From positions 2,418,001-2,482,000 of the forward strand of contig NC_013194.1 in NCBI RefSeq assembly GCF_000024165.1: a stretch of DNA of 64,000 nt, read 5' to 3'. Under the pieces are notes generated by a model. It searched no databases, was not told where the DNA came from, and was given only the letters and a program-made list of their open reading frames with translations. The DNA is from Accumulibacter phosphatis. GTDB lineage: Bacteria; Pseudomonadota; Gammaproteobacteria; Burkholderiales; Rhodocyclaceae. A program made the position numbers and the translations under genes. Below, one piece after another: positions 29,076 through 37,727 of the stretch; within the stretch, counting starts at the first letter, position 1, and every line of letters starts with the position of its first letter.

Positions 29076-29936
29076 TCAGGGGGCCGGCGCCGCGGGCGCC
29101 GGCCCGGCACGCGAGAAATGCGTCGCCGCCAGCCCGGACAGGATGATCAGGCCGATGGCCAGCCAGGCGACGCCATCCGGCGTTTCGTTCCAGAGAATCA
29201 TGCCGAACAAGCTGGCGAAAACGACCGTGCTGTAGGCCAGCGCGGCAGCCATCAGCGTGCGCGTGCCGGCGTAGGCACGGGTCATCGCAAGCTGGGCGGC
29301 GGTAGCGAAGGTGGCGACACCGGCGAGCAGCGAGCCGCTGCGCAGGTCCACCGGATGAATTTCCGACAGCAGCAGCCAGACGCTGGCACAGACCGACGAG
29401 ACCAGCGAGAAGTAGAAGACCGTGCGGGTTTCCGGTTCGCCGCGCGAACCCAGTTCGCGGACACTGAAGTAGGCCATACCGGCCAGCACACCCGAGGCGA
29501 GACCGATCAGGCCCCCGACCAACTGGTCGGCGTTCAGCGTCGGCTTCAGGAGCAGGCCGACACCCGCCAGCCCCAAGGCCAGCGCTCCGAGGATTCCTGC
29601 CGTCAGGCGCATGCCGGACAGCGCCAGGTAGATGGCCAGGAAGATTGCCGAGGTGTAGTTGAGCGTCACTGCCGTCGCCAGCGGCAGCAGGGTGATCGCC
29701 CAGAGGTAGGTACATAGCGCCGAGAAGCCGAGGGCGCCACGGCTCACCTGCCAACGCCAGTGCGGCGTCCCGAGCGGAACGCCACGCAGCTTGACGAGGG
29801 CGAACATGAGAATCAGCGACAGGAAGCTGCGGTAGAAGACGATCTCGATTGCCGAGTGGGTGGCCGCGGCTAGCTTCACGCATACTCCCATGCAGGCGAA
29901 CAGCAGGCTGGCAAGGACCATCCACAGGGATTGCAT
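29076..29936 (-). CDS. EamA/DMT-family permease
   Basis: The 286-residue integral membrane protein has about ten hydrophobic helices in two EamA repeats (MQSLWMVLASLLFACMGVCVKLA at the start; second repeat from about residue 145). It belongs to the drug/metabolite transporter superfamily (RhaT/YdcZ-like), probably exporting a metabolite. The substrate is unknown. The last residues (GPAPAAPAP) are encoded by a perfect 11-bp inverted repeat (29081-29091 with 29095-29105) that may help end transcription. Confidence 0.9.
   Translation of the reverse strand: MQSLWMVLASLLFACMGVCVKLAAATHSAIEIVFYRSFLSLILMFALVKLRGVPLGTPHWRWQVSRGALGFSALCTYLWAITLLPLATAVTLNYTSAIFLAIYLALSGMRLTAGILGALALGLAGVGLLLKPTLNADQLVGGLIGLASGVLAGMAYFSVRELGSRGEPETRTVFYFSLVSSVCASVWLLLSEIHPVDLRSGSLLAGVATFATAAQLAMTRAYAGTRTLMAAALAYSTVVFASLFGMILWNETPDGVAWLAIGLIILSGLAATHFSRAGPAPAAPAP
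29081..29105 (-). terminator. GC-rich hairpin at the 3' end of the permease gene
   Basis: Arms 29081-29091 and 29095-29105 (GGGCCGGCGCC with its exact complement) flank a 3-nt loop and overlap the last codons. No T-tract follows, so intrinsic termination is uncertain. It may simply reflect Gly/Pro/Ala codons. Confidence 0.3.
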
Positions 29937-30130
29937 CGAAGCGCTTCGCGAGAAGGGAAGCGACAGATCTTACCCCCAAGCCTGTCACGCCGGTGCTCGG
30001 CATCGACAAGCTGCGCGTGTCGGGAATTTTGACAGTCGGCGCGGCAAGCCGTGTCGGCAGCTTCCCGCGGAACCTGCAGGCATGCTCCACCACACGGAAT
30101 TAATGTGCTAGTTCGGCGTGATGGGGTTTC

Positions 30131-30147
30131 TGGCACACATCGTGCTT
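30131..30147 (+). promoter_or_regulatory. Sigma-54 (-24/-12) promoter of the PEP-CTERM gene
   Basis: The sequence TGGCACACATCGTGCTT has the invariant GG and GC separated by 10 bases, and TGGCAC matches the -24 consensus exactly. It lies about 75 bp upstream of the ATG of the PEP-CTERM protein. PEP-CTERM genes in Zoogloea-type bacteria are known to depend on RpoN and the PrsK/PrsR pair, so the match fits the family's regulation. Confidence 0.7.
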
Positions 30148-30221
30148 ATTGTCACTCACAACGCATCGCCCGGGTCATTGAAACCCTGACAACCCAACAG
30201 ACAACTGAAAGAGAGCACCCC

Positions 30222-30803
30222 ATGAAGAAATTTGTCCCGCTTCTCGTCGCCGCGCTCGCGGCGCTTCCGCTGGCGGCGAACGCCTTCCCGATCGCCGCTC
30301 CCGGTAACGAGGGCCTCAAGGTCATCGTCGGCAGCACCGATCCGATCGTGGCCACCTATCAGGGGAATTCGGCGTCGTACAGCAACGACCTTTACCTGAT
30401 GCGCGATGCCGCTGGCAATCCTGGTGACGATGGAATCTTCGGCAACGATCTGTTTATCTTCAACAACCATGGCTCGGCGGTGGGCAGCACGAAAAACCTC
30501 GGCTCGTTCGCGGTCGGCGTCGAACTGATCTTCCGCCTGCACGTCAACAACACGGGCGACGACTTCTTCACCGGACCTGCCGCCCGCAACGCCGATGCTC
30601 AAGCGCACGCCCGTGTCGAGGGCAACTGGCTACCGAACGAAGCACTGGTGAGCTTCGAGGATCTGAAAGGTGGCCCTTACGACTACAACGACTTGAGCTT
30701 CTCCTTCACCAATACCCGCTCTTCCGTGCCCGAACCCGGCGCACTCGCGCTGCTGGCGCTCGGTCTGGTAGGTCTGGGCGCAGCGCGGCGCGGCAAGCGC
30801 TAA
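30222..30803 (+). CDS. PEP-CTERM sorting-domain exported protein
   Basis: The 193-residue protein has a Sec signal peptide (MKKFVPLLVAALAALPLAANA, cleavage after ANA) and a C-terminal sorting signal (SSVPEPGALALLALGLVGLGAARRGKR). The latter is the VPEP motif, a hydrophobic helix and a basic end recognised by exosortase EpsH/XrtA. The middle (about 30-165) is a beta-rich, Asn/Gly/Asp-rich domain with GGPYDYNDLSFSF, a DUF4114-like Ca-binding feature. It would be exported and linked to the exopolysaccharide matrix. Exosortase is not in the window. It stands alone behind a sigma-54-type promoter. Confidence 0.88.
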   Translation: MKKFVPLLVAALAALPLAANAFPIAAPGNEGLKVIVGSTDPIVATYQGNSASYSNDLYLMRDAAGNPGDDGIFGNDLFIFNNHGSAVGSTKNLGSFAVGVELIFRLHVNNTGDDFFTGPAARNADAQAHARVEGNWLPNEALVSFEDLKGGPYDYNDLSFSFTNTRSSVPEPGALALLALGLVGLGAARRGKR

Positions 30804-31100
30804 CTCCACTTGAGCGGCTGAGCGGCGGGGACTCGCGTCAGTAGGGACCGCGTCGATCTTCGCTCTCGGTCTGTGGCCGGCCTGCTTCCAGCGTTTGGGG
30901 AAGCGGCCGGCGACAGGCGCATTCCCCTTTCGTTGCTTTCGTTGGCGGGCGAACCGAGCGATAGCTCGCGCGACCGCTGCGCATGCGGCCGCGGTGGGCC
31001 AACACGCAGGCCACGCAGGTAACGCCGGCGACCGGCTATCGGGTTAGACTGCGTCCTTCGCCAACCCTCGTCCGGCTGCCAGCCGGGCCGTCTTCCGGCC
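30804..31100. other. Non-coding interval (297 bp) with an inverted repeat
   Basis: Between the PEP-CTERM gene and marC there is an imperfect inverted repeat (GGCCGGCctgCTTCC near 30876-30889 with GGAAGcGGCCGGC near 30899-30911), which could act as the PEP-CTERM gene terminator although no T-run follows. The marC promoter should lie in the right half. No gene is supported. Confidence 0.4.
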
Positions 31101-31733
31101 ATGGATTTCCCGATCAAACCGCTGATCACGCTGCTGGCGATCGTCAATCCCGTCGGCGTGATTCCGTTCTTCATCCATTTCACGCGCAATCTGAGCCTCG
31201 CGCAGCGAGCGAAGACGGCCCGTGTCGCCGCCTTCACGGCCTTCGTCGTCATCGCCACGAGCGCCCTGGCGGGCCTCAAGGTGCTCGAGTTCTTCGGGAT
31301 TTCGCTGGCCTCGTTCCAGGTGGGTGGCGGCATGCTGCTGCTGATCAGTTCGATGCACATGCTCAACGCGCAACCGGCCGAGTCGCGTTCGCAGGATGTC
31401 GACGAAGGCGCCATTCGCGCCGATTCGGGAGCCAGCATTGCCGTCGTTCCCCTCACCATTCCCTTGCTCACTGGGCCGGCGTCGATATCGACGGTGGTGA
31501 TCTACGCCGAGAAGGCCAGGCACGTCTGGGAACTCGGCGTTCTCGTCGCCTACGGTATGGTGATTGGTCTGGCGACGTGGTTGGCGCTGTCGGCGGCCGG
31601 GCGCATCGGCAAGTTCATGGGCCAGACCGGGATCAACGTGATGACCCGGTTGATGGGCCTGATCCTTGCGGCGATTGCCGTCGAGGTCATGGCGGACGGC
31701 TTGATCAAACTCTTCCCGGTGCTCGGACGCTGA
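31101..31733 (+). CDS. MarC-family integral membrane protein
   Basis: The 210-residue protein has six hydrophobic helices. The family signature ITLLAIVNPVGVIPFFI lies at residues 8-24, and PLTIPLLTGPASISTVVIYA near 125 is also typical of MarC/YchE/YhgN proteins. Members are inner-membrane proteins of unresolved function; the older link to multidrug resistance is doubtful. It is probably monocistronic, with 247 bp before the next gene. Confidence 0.9.
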   Translation: MDFPIKPLITLLAIVNPVGVIPFFIHFTRNLSLAQRAKTARVAAFTAFVVIATSALAGLKVLEFFGISLASFQVGGGMLLLISSMHMLNAQPAESRSQDVDEGAIRADSGASIAVVPLTIPLLTGPASISTVVIYAEKARHVWELGVLVAYGMVIGLATWLALSAAGRIGKFMGQTGINVMTRLMGLILAAIAVEVMADGLIKLFPVLGR

Positions 31734-31980
31734 GTTTGCGGGCCGGCACGATGACCGCTGGGCACGCCGAGAGGAGAAGCGCGCCATAGCCCGTCCGACA
31801 ACGATGCGCTGAGTGGCTCTCTGCGGCACGACGTGCCGAGACTGCAGCCTTGCTTTAACGACTATAATCGCTGGATCGGACACGCCTCAGGTGGCCATCG
31901 CGGCCAGGCAGCGGTGGCTGGACGATCTCCCGTGCCATCGCCAGATCGGCCGGGGTGGTCTGTTAGGGGATCGCGTGGTG

Positions 31981-33129
31981 ATGAGCAGAAGACTCGTTAG
32001 ATTCGGGCGGCAACTGTGGATCGTCCTGATCCTGTGCTGGCTGTCGGCGACCGCATTCGCCAAGGATTATCCGACTGCCCCACGGCTGAAGGACAATCAT
32101 GGCAAGTTTCGCGTCGCCTACCTGCAAGGTGGCCCGTTCTTCGAGTACGACGAGGTTCTTGCGGCGCTGGTCCATGCACTTGCTCGCAACGGCTGGGCCA
32201 GGCAGATCACGATTCCGCCGGAGGCGACGCGCACCGCCCAGGACCTTTTCGCCTATCTGGCCGCGCACAAGGAGTGGAGCGATTACCTGGAGTTTCCGCC
32301 CGATGCCTTCTTCGATTCGGGGTGGCAGGACAGGAGTCGCGCCGCCAACCAGCAGAAGATCCTCAAGCGAACCGACATCGACATGATTCTTGCTTTTGGC
32401 ACCTGGGCCGGCAGCGACATGAAGGAGATGCCCAAGGAGTTCGACCGGGTTCCCGTTGTCGTCGTCGACGTATCGGACCCCCTGCGCTCGCGCATCGTCG
32501 ACAGCAACCAGGATACGGGCAGGGACAGCCTCACCGCGAGGGTCGATCCACGCCGCTATCAAAGGCAGGTCCGCCTGTTTCACGATGTCGTCGGCTTCCG
32601 GAAGCTTGGGGTTGCCTTCGAGGGAACGGTGGAAGGCAGGAGCTATGCGGCGATCGAGGACATTGACGTTGTCGCCCGAAAGAAGGGTTTCACGGTCGTC
32701 AAAGCCGAGCATCCCGGGTATTTCAAATCCCGCGGCGAGGCGGAAAAATGGCTGATCCGGAGTGCGCGTGAACTCGCTGCGCGCGTCGATGCCTTCTACC
32801 TGACTCAGCAGTTGGGACTGAATGACCAAACCCTGCCGCAATTGATCGAGATTTTCAACCAGAAGAAAATCCCCGTGTTTTCGCAAACCGGCTCGGCCGA
32901 AGTGAAGAAAGGTGTCCTGCTGAGTATCGCTACGGCCGGCTACCGGCATGAAGCGGAATACCAGGCCCGCAAGATCGCGCAGATTCTGAACGGTGCCAAA
33001 CCCAGGGATCTGCCCCTATTGTTCGAGGATCCCGCCAATATCGCCATCAATCTGAACACCGCGAGAAAAATCGGCTTCGACCCGCCCGTCGATATCCTCG
33101 AGGCTGCCGACGAGATCATCAAGGACTAG
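31981..33129 (+). CDS. TrpX-like ABC substrate-binding protein
   Basis: The 382-residue periplasmic protein starts at the ATG giving MSRRLVRFGRQLWIVLILCW, a signal peptide with probable cleavage after AFA. The mature part is a two-lobed binding fold of the ABC_sub_bind (PF04392, TrpX) type. It has VVVVDVSDPLRSRIVDS, FHDVVGFRKLGVAFEGT and the end IPVFSQTGSAEVKKGVLLSIATAGYRHEAEYQARKIAQIL. No ABC permease or ATPase follows. Instead come a methyltransferase and a sensor-MFS fusion, so it may feed ligand information to the sensor domains of that protein. This last point is speculation. Confidence 0.82.
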   Translation: MSRRLVRFGRQLWIVLILCWLSATAFAKDYPTAPRLKDNHGKFRVAYLQGGPFFEYDEVLAALVHALARNGWARQITIPPEATRTAQDLFAYLAAHKEWSDYLEFPPDAFFDSGWQDRSRAANQQKILKRTDIDMILAFGTWAGSDMKEMPKEFDRVPVVVVDVSDPLRSRIVDSNQDTGRDSLTARVDPRRYQRQVRLFHDVVGFRKLGVAFEGTVEGRSYAAIEDIDVVARKKGFTVVKAEHPGYFKSRGEAEKWLIRSARELAARVDAFYLTQQLGLNDQTLPQLIEIFNQKKIPVFSQTGSAEVKKGVLLSIATAGYRHEAEYQARKIAQILNGAKPRDLPLLFEDPANIAINLNTARKIGFDPPVDILEAADEIIKD

Positions 33130-33176
33130 TCCGGCCGATTGTCGATCGAGCCGCCTGCCGGCAGAGGAGGAAAATC

Positions 33177-33980
33177 GTGAGTCGACTCATCGACATTTCC
33201 AGCGTCCGCCAGGAAGAACTGTTCGACCAACTGGCGCCTGATTATGCGCTGCTCCTCGACGATTGGGACGGCTATCTGGCGGCGCAGGGAAAGCTGCTCG
33301 ACGACCTGTTGCGGGAGCATGCAGCGCGGGAGGTAGGCAGCATACTCGACTGCACCTGCGGCATCGGCACCCAGTGCCTGGGCCTGGCGAGGCTCGGCTA
33401 TCGGCTGACCGGCACCGATATCAGCCGCAAGTCGCTGGCACGCGCGGAGCGTGAGGCGGCCAGGTTGGCTATGCAAATCAATTTTTTGGCCGCTGATGTT
33501 CGCAAGCTGGATGAAGTCGTGTCGGAGACTTTCGATGCCGTGATCAGTTGCGACAACTCCCTGCCGGCGCTCCTTTCCGAGGTCGAGCTCGGGGCAGCGG
33601 TGCGACAGATCTTCGCCCGGCTGGCCTGGCCGGGGATAGCCATCCTCAGCATCCGTGATTATCGGCAGATATTCGCCGAGAGGAAGCGCTTCAACCTGCG
33701 GCAGATTCATGAGGTGGATGGCAGGCGGCTGCTGGTTTTCGATCTTTGGGATTATCACGGCGAGTTTGTGACTTTCGAGGTGCTTTTCGTGCAGGAAGAC
33801 GACGTGGGCTGGAGTGTACGCTCGCGGCCCATGGTCTACCGGGCCGTCTATAGCGAGGACTTCATTCGTCTGTTGCGCGCGGCCGGCTTTGCCGAGGTGC
33901 GGCTGATCAGGGAGCTTGCCGGGCAGGTGCTGCCGTTCGATCATTATGTGTGTCTGAAGCAGCGCTCGACGAGCGGATGA
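33177..33980 (+). CDS. Class I SAM-dependent methyltransferase
   Basis: The 267-residue enzyme starts at a GTG preceded by GAGGAGG at ideal spacing. Motif I is ILDCTCGIGTQCLGLA (residues 57-72), then LTGTDISRKSL and an FDAVISCDNSLPAL motif IV-like block. The substrate is unknown; the order resembles small-molecule (glycine/sarcosine-type) N-methyltransferases. Its stop overlaps the next start as ATGA (33977-33980), so it is translationally coupled to the transporter gene. Confidence 0.85.
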   Translation: MSRLIDISSVRQEELFDQLAPDYALLLDDWDGYLAAQGKLLDDLLREHAAREVGSILDCTCGIGTQCLGLARLGYRLTGTDISRKSLARAEREAARLAMQINFLAADVRKLDEVVSETFDAVISCDNSLPALLSEVELGAAVRQIFARLAWPGIAILSIRDYRQIFAERKRFNLRQIHEVDGRRLLVFDLWDYHGEFVTFEVLFVQEDDVGWSVRSRPMVYRAVYSEDFIRLLRAAGFAEVRLIRELAGQVLPFDHYVCLKQRSTSG

Positions 33981-36382
33981 GCGAGCCGCCGTCGCAGGTT
34001 ATGATCGGCAGTGGCGGCTGCGTTCGCCGGATTGCGCTGTTCATCGCCGGCACCCTGCTGTCGGCACTTCTGCTGAATGCGGCGCTGTCGATACTGACGC
34101 TGGAGCGGGTTTATTCGCGGTCCCTGTTGTCGAGCTACACGGTCATCGGCGATTATCATGTCGAGAAAATCAGGCGCTCGTTGACCTTCGGCAAGAGTCT
34201 CGACCGTTTTTCAGGCCTGGACCGCCTGCTGGCGGCGATACAGGGCGAGAATCCGGAGATCACGAAGCTGGCCGTCTATTCCCCCGAGAGGGAACTGCTG
34301 CTCAGTCTCGGCGCGCCGATGACAGAGACGCCAGACGCCGACCGCTGGCCAACGGCCGCTACCGGGACAGTGGTCGTGACGCACCGCGCCGAGTTCTACT
34401 CCCTCACGTTTCCCATCGTCAGCGCCGCCGAGGACAGCGCGACGGGCGAACTGCAAGGCTTTCTCGGGCTCGACCTGCCGAAGGCGCTGGTGGGCGCGAA
34501 AGTCGCCGCAGCGCGTGTTCAGTTGGCGACGACCTGCCTGCTGAGTGGAATCCTCGCCATCGGCTTGCTGCTTCCCGCCATCTTCTGGCTGGCCCGTCGG
34601 CGGCACGGACAGGCGCTGAGGAGCCGGATCCTGGGCGTCACCGCGGTGGTCTTCCTGGGCTCGCAAGTCGCCTTCTCGTACCACGCGATCAGCGATTTCG
34701 AAGACTGCTATATCGACGATGTCCGGCAGGAGTCGGTGAAGTTCGGCGAGTTGTTGCGGGTAGATATCGATCGCATCCTCGACCTCGGCGTGCCGATCAA
34801 CAAGCTGGTAAGGGTCGAGACGCTTCTCAACGACATCCTCGGCAACACCCCGGAGTTGGCGGCGATAACGATCGTCGACGTCGACAAGCGACCCCTGTAT
34901 CGACTGGAATCCTCCGCGACGAAGACCGTGGCCGGCGGTGGCGAACGGGCTGGCGCGAACCCGCGCTATCGGATCGACCTGCCGTTGGCGCGCGAAGGGA
35001 AACCGGTGGGCGCGATTCACCTGGATATCGATAAGGCCGCGATCGACAAGGTCCGTCTCGACCTTGCCCTGGACCTGGCGACTGTGGCGCTGGTCTCGCT
35101 GCTGATCGGCTTCGAGTTCGTGTTCTTCCTGGTGGCCCTCGACACCGCCGCCGTTCTCCGTGCAGCACCGGACACCGCGCCGGCGCCGGTGCGTACCGGC
35201 GCCTTCCTGTACGCCTTTGCAATGGCGCTGTCGCTCTCGTTCCTGCCCTTGTACGCCAGCCAACTGGCGCCGCTGCCGGGGCTGCCGCGCGAGTTGAGCA
35301 TGGCGCTGCCGCTATCTGTCGAGATGCTCCTCGTGGCGCTCGGACTGGCGCTCGGCGGCCACTGGCTCGAGCGCGGCGACTGGTTCGCGTCCTTCGTCTG
35401 CGGCGTTCTGCTGACCGGTATCGGCGTCGGCCTGTGCAGCCTGGCACAAACGAGCTGGCAACTCGCCGGTTGCCGGGCGCTGGTCGGCCTGGGTTACGGT
35501 CTGGCAGTCATGTCAACCCAGACGGTGCTCGTCAGCCTGTCCGCCGCCGGCAACCGTGCGAGCGCGATTACCGGGCTGGAGGCCGGCTATTACGCCGGCT
35601 TCATCTCGAGCACGGCGATCGGCGGCATGCTGGCGGAAAAGATCGGCTTGCGGGCCGTTTTTGTCGTCGGCGCCCTGCTCATGCTGATAGCGCTGGCGTT
35701 CGCTTGCGTCTTTCTGCGCAGCGTCGGCCGCCGCCAGCCGCTGCCCGACGGCGCCCCGGTCGTTGCCGCCGGCGCGACCGAGGCGAGCCTGTTCTCGCTC
35801 CTCGGTGATCGCGAGTTCCTTGCCAGTCTGCTGCTCAGCGCCATCCCTGCGGCGCTTTGCCTGGCCGGTTTTCTCTATTTCGCCAGTCCGCTGTTCCTCA
35901 GCGAGGCGGGGATCAGCCAGTCGAACATTGCCCGTCTGATGATGCCTTACGGCTTGTGCATGATCTATCTGGCGCCGCTGATCAACAAGTGGGTCGACAC
36001 AGTCGGCGACAAGCGTATCCCGGTGCTGGTCGGTGGCGTCCTCGGCGGCAGCGCGCTGCTGATGTTTCACTTCATCCACTCGCCGCTGGCCTTCGTCGGC
36101 ATCCTGGTTCTCTTCAGCATTTCGGGGGCTCTGAGCTATGGCGCGCGGTTGACGCTGGTCAGCGAATCGGCCGCTGCCAGACGCGTCGGCATCAGTCGCA
36201 CGCTCGGGATCTTCAGCTCGCTCGAGCGGGTCGGCAACATCCTCGGCCCGCTACTCGTCGGCAGCCTGTTGGTGGTCTTCAGCGTCACCGCCGCCATCGG
36301 CACCATCGGCCTCGTCTATCTGGCGTGCAACCTGCTGTTGTTCGTGCTCTGCCTGGTCCGCGGGCCGTCGGCCCGCACCTGA
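33977..36382 (+). CDS. Fusion of two periplasmic sensor domains with an MFS transporter
   Basis: I use the ATG overlapping the methyltransferase stop; a start 27 bases earlier is possible. The 801-residue protein opens with a membrane helix (about 17-40) and a periplasmic domain of about 130 residues. Two helices (about 180-205 and 215-235), a second periplasmic domain with ELAAITIVDVDKRPLYRL, and a further helix (about 365-385) follow. Then come twelve helices of a major facilitator (from about 410), with a GCRALVGLGYGLAVMSTQT helix 4 region. The sensor part resembles PDC/Cache modules of chemoreceptors and kinases. A transporter gated by built-in ligand sensors is unusual. The cargo may be the product of the neighbouring methyltransferase or racemase. 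Confidence 0.82.
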   Translation: MSEPPSQVMIGSGGCVRRIALFIAGTLLSALLLNAALSILTLERVYSRSLLSSYTVIGDYHVEKIRRSLTFGKSLDRFSGLDRLLAAIQGENPEITKLAVYSPERELLLSLGAPMTETPDADRWPTAATGTVVVTHRAEFYSLTFPIVSAAEDSATGELQGFLGLDLPKALVGAKVAAARVQLATTCLLSGILAIGLLLPAIFWLARRRHGQALRSRILGVTAVVFLGSQVAFSYHAISDFEDCYIDDVRQESVKFGELLRVDIDRILDLGVPINKLVRVETLLNDILGNTPELAAITIVDVDKRPLYRLESSATKTVAGGGERAGANPRYRIDLPLAREGKPVGAIHLDIDKAAIDKVRLDLALDLATVALVSLLIGFEFVFFLVALDTAAVLRAAPDTAPAPVRTGAFLYAFAMALSLSFLPLYASQLAPLPGLPRELSMALPLSVEMLLVALGLALGGHWLERGDWFASFVCGVLLTGIGVGLCSLAQTSWQLAGCRALVGLGYGLAVMSTQTVLVSLSAAGNRASAITGLEAGYYAGFISSTAIGGMLAEKIGLRAVFVVGALLMLIALAFACVFLRSVGRRQPLPDGAPVVAAGATEASLFSLLGDREFLASLLLSAIPAALCLAGFLYFASPLFLSEAGISQSNIARLMMPYGLCMIYLAPLINKWVDTVGDKRIPVLVGGVLGGSALLMFHFIHSPLAFVGILVLFSISGALSYGARLTLVSESAAARRVGISRTLGIFSSLERVGNILGPLLVGSLLVVFSVTAAIGTIGLVYLACNLLLFVLCLVRGPSART

Positions 36383-36406
36383 GCGCCCGACCGCCGGAGC
36401 CGCAGA

Positions 36407-37477
36407 ATGGAGGTGCTGATCGATCTCGCCAAACTGGACCACAACGTCGCCGTCATTCAGGAGATCTGCCGCCATGCCGGCGTGCAGGCCGTCTGGGTGA
36501 CCAAGGGTTGCCATTCCCACCCGGCGGTCGTGGACCTGCTGGCCAGCCGCGGCGCTGCCGTCCTCGGCGAAGTCTACGCCGACAATCTACGCCGCATCCG
36601 CGACGGCTTTGCCGGCGAACTGCTGATGATTCAACCTCCGTCCGGCCACCAGCTCGACGCGGCGCTGGCCTGTGCCGACACCCTGCTCGTGTCGAGTGTG
36701 GATAACGCCGCCGCGTTGGCGCGCGCGGCCCGCCGCGCCGGTCGCCGGCCACGCCTGATCCTGATGGTCGATGTCGGCAATTTGCGCGAGGGCGTGCTGC
36801 CCGACGCCGTCGCCGGCGTCGTCACGCGGATACTGGCGCTTCCCGGCGTCGACCTGGTCGGCCTGGGGACTTCGGTCGGCTGCTACGGCGGCTATCTCGC
36901 CGGTGCGCGCGACCTGCAACGGCTGGTCCAGGTGGCGGCGACGGTGACCGCGGCCACGGCGCACCGCTTCCGGACGCTTTCGGCGGGTAGCGGCACGATG
37001 CTCCTCGAACTCGCCGCCGCCGGCGGCATGCCGCCGGAGATCAACCAACTGCGCATCGGCGCCGCCTTTCTGGTGGGCGACCAGCCGCCGACCGGCAAAG
37101 CCCTGCCGGCCCTGTATCAGGACGCCTTTCTGCTGCGCGGCGAAATCCTCGAACTGGCGCGCAAGCCGTCGCTGCCGCAGGCGCCCACCGGCACCGATGC
37201 CTTCGGCAGAACAGTCACCTTCGTCGATCTCGGCGAGCGCAAGCGGGCGCTCCTCGATTTCGGCATGACCGACGTCGATGTCTATGCACTGACCCCGCGC
37301 AGCGCGGGCGTGCGCATCCTCGGCGCCACCTCCAACTACACCATCTGCGACGTCACCGAGTCTCGCGAACGTCTTCGCGTCGGCAGCCATCTCGTCTTCC
37401 GAATGGCCTACAGTGCGATGGCCCGGGCGATGGCTTCGGTGCATACGCAGAAGACGATCTTGCCGGCGGCGTCGTAG
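36407..37477 (+). CDS. Alanine/ornithine racemase-like PLP enzyme
   Basis: The 356-residue protein is of the alanine racemase N-terminal (fold III) family. MEVLIDLAKLDHNVAVIQEIC is followed by the PLP lysine in VWVTKGCHSHP (about residue 34), VDVGNLREGVLP, GTSVGCYGG, AGSGTMLLE and ELNQLRIGAAF-like INQLRIGAAFLVG. The C-terminal half is the YhfX/ornithine-racemase type. It probably interconverts L- and D-forms of an amino acid or acts as a D-amino-acid lyase. It begins 24 bases after the transporter stop and is the last gene of this unit; a strong hairpin follows. Confidence 0.8.
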   Translation: MEVLIDLAKLDHNVAVIQEICRHAGVQAVWVTKGCHSHPAVVDLLASRGAAVLGEVYADNLRRIRDGFAGELLMIQPPSGHQLDAALACADTLLVSSVDNAAALARAARRAGRRPRLILMVDVGNLREGVLPDAVAGVVTRILALPGVDLVGLGTSVGCYGGYLAGARDLQRLVQVAATVTAATAHRFRTLSAGSGTMLLELAAAGGMPPEINQLRIGAAFLVGDQPPTGKALPALYQDAFLLRGEILELARKPSLPQAPTGTDAFGRTVTFVDLGERKRALLDFGMTDVDVYALTPRSAGVRILGATSNYTICDVTESRERLRVGSHLVFRMAYSAMARAMASVHTQKTILPAAS

Positions 37478-37553
37478 TGTCGGGCCGCGCGGTCGCGGGC
37501 CTGCTCACGGGCGGCGGCGGGGGCCGCATGAACGAGTCGATGGGCAGGATGGA

Positions 37554-37586
37554 TGCCGGACGGCAACAGTCGATTGCCGTCCGGCA
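37554..37586 (+). terminator. Hairpin terminator after the racemase gene
   Basis: A 13-bp perfect stem (37554-37566 with 37574-37586; arm TGCCGGACGGCAA) has a 7-nt loop. No long T-run follows, so it may need help from Rho. It separates the racemase from the patatin gene. Confidence 0.5.
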
Positions 37587-37727
37587 GTTCGCCGATCGAC
37601 CTCGATGTCGTCGACCGGACGACGTTCCCCCGTCGCGAGACCGCACAGATGGGCAAGATGTCGCATAATATTAGTTGCTTGATAGCGCAAGACAAAGGAA
37701 GCTCAGTGTTTTTTGGAAGCCGTGCCG

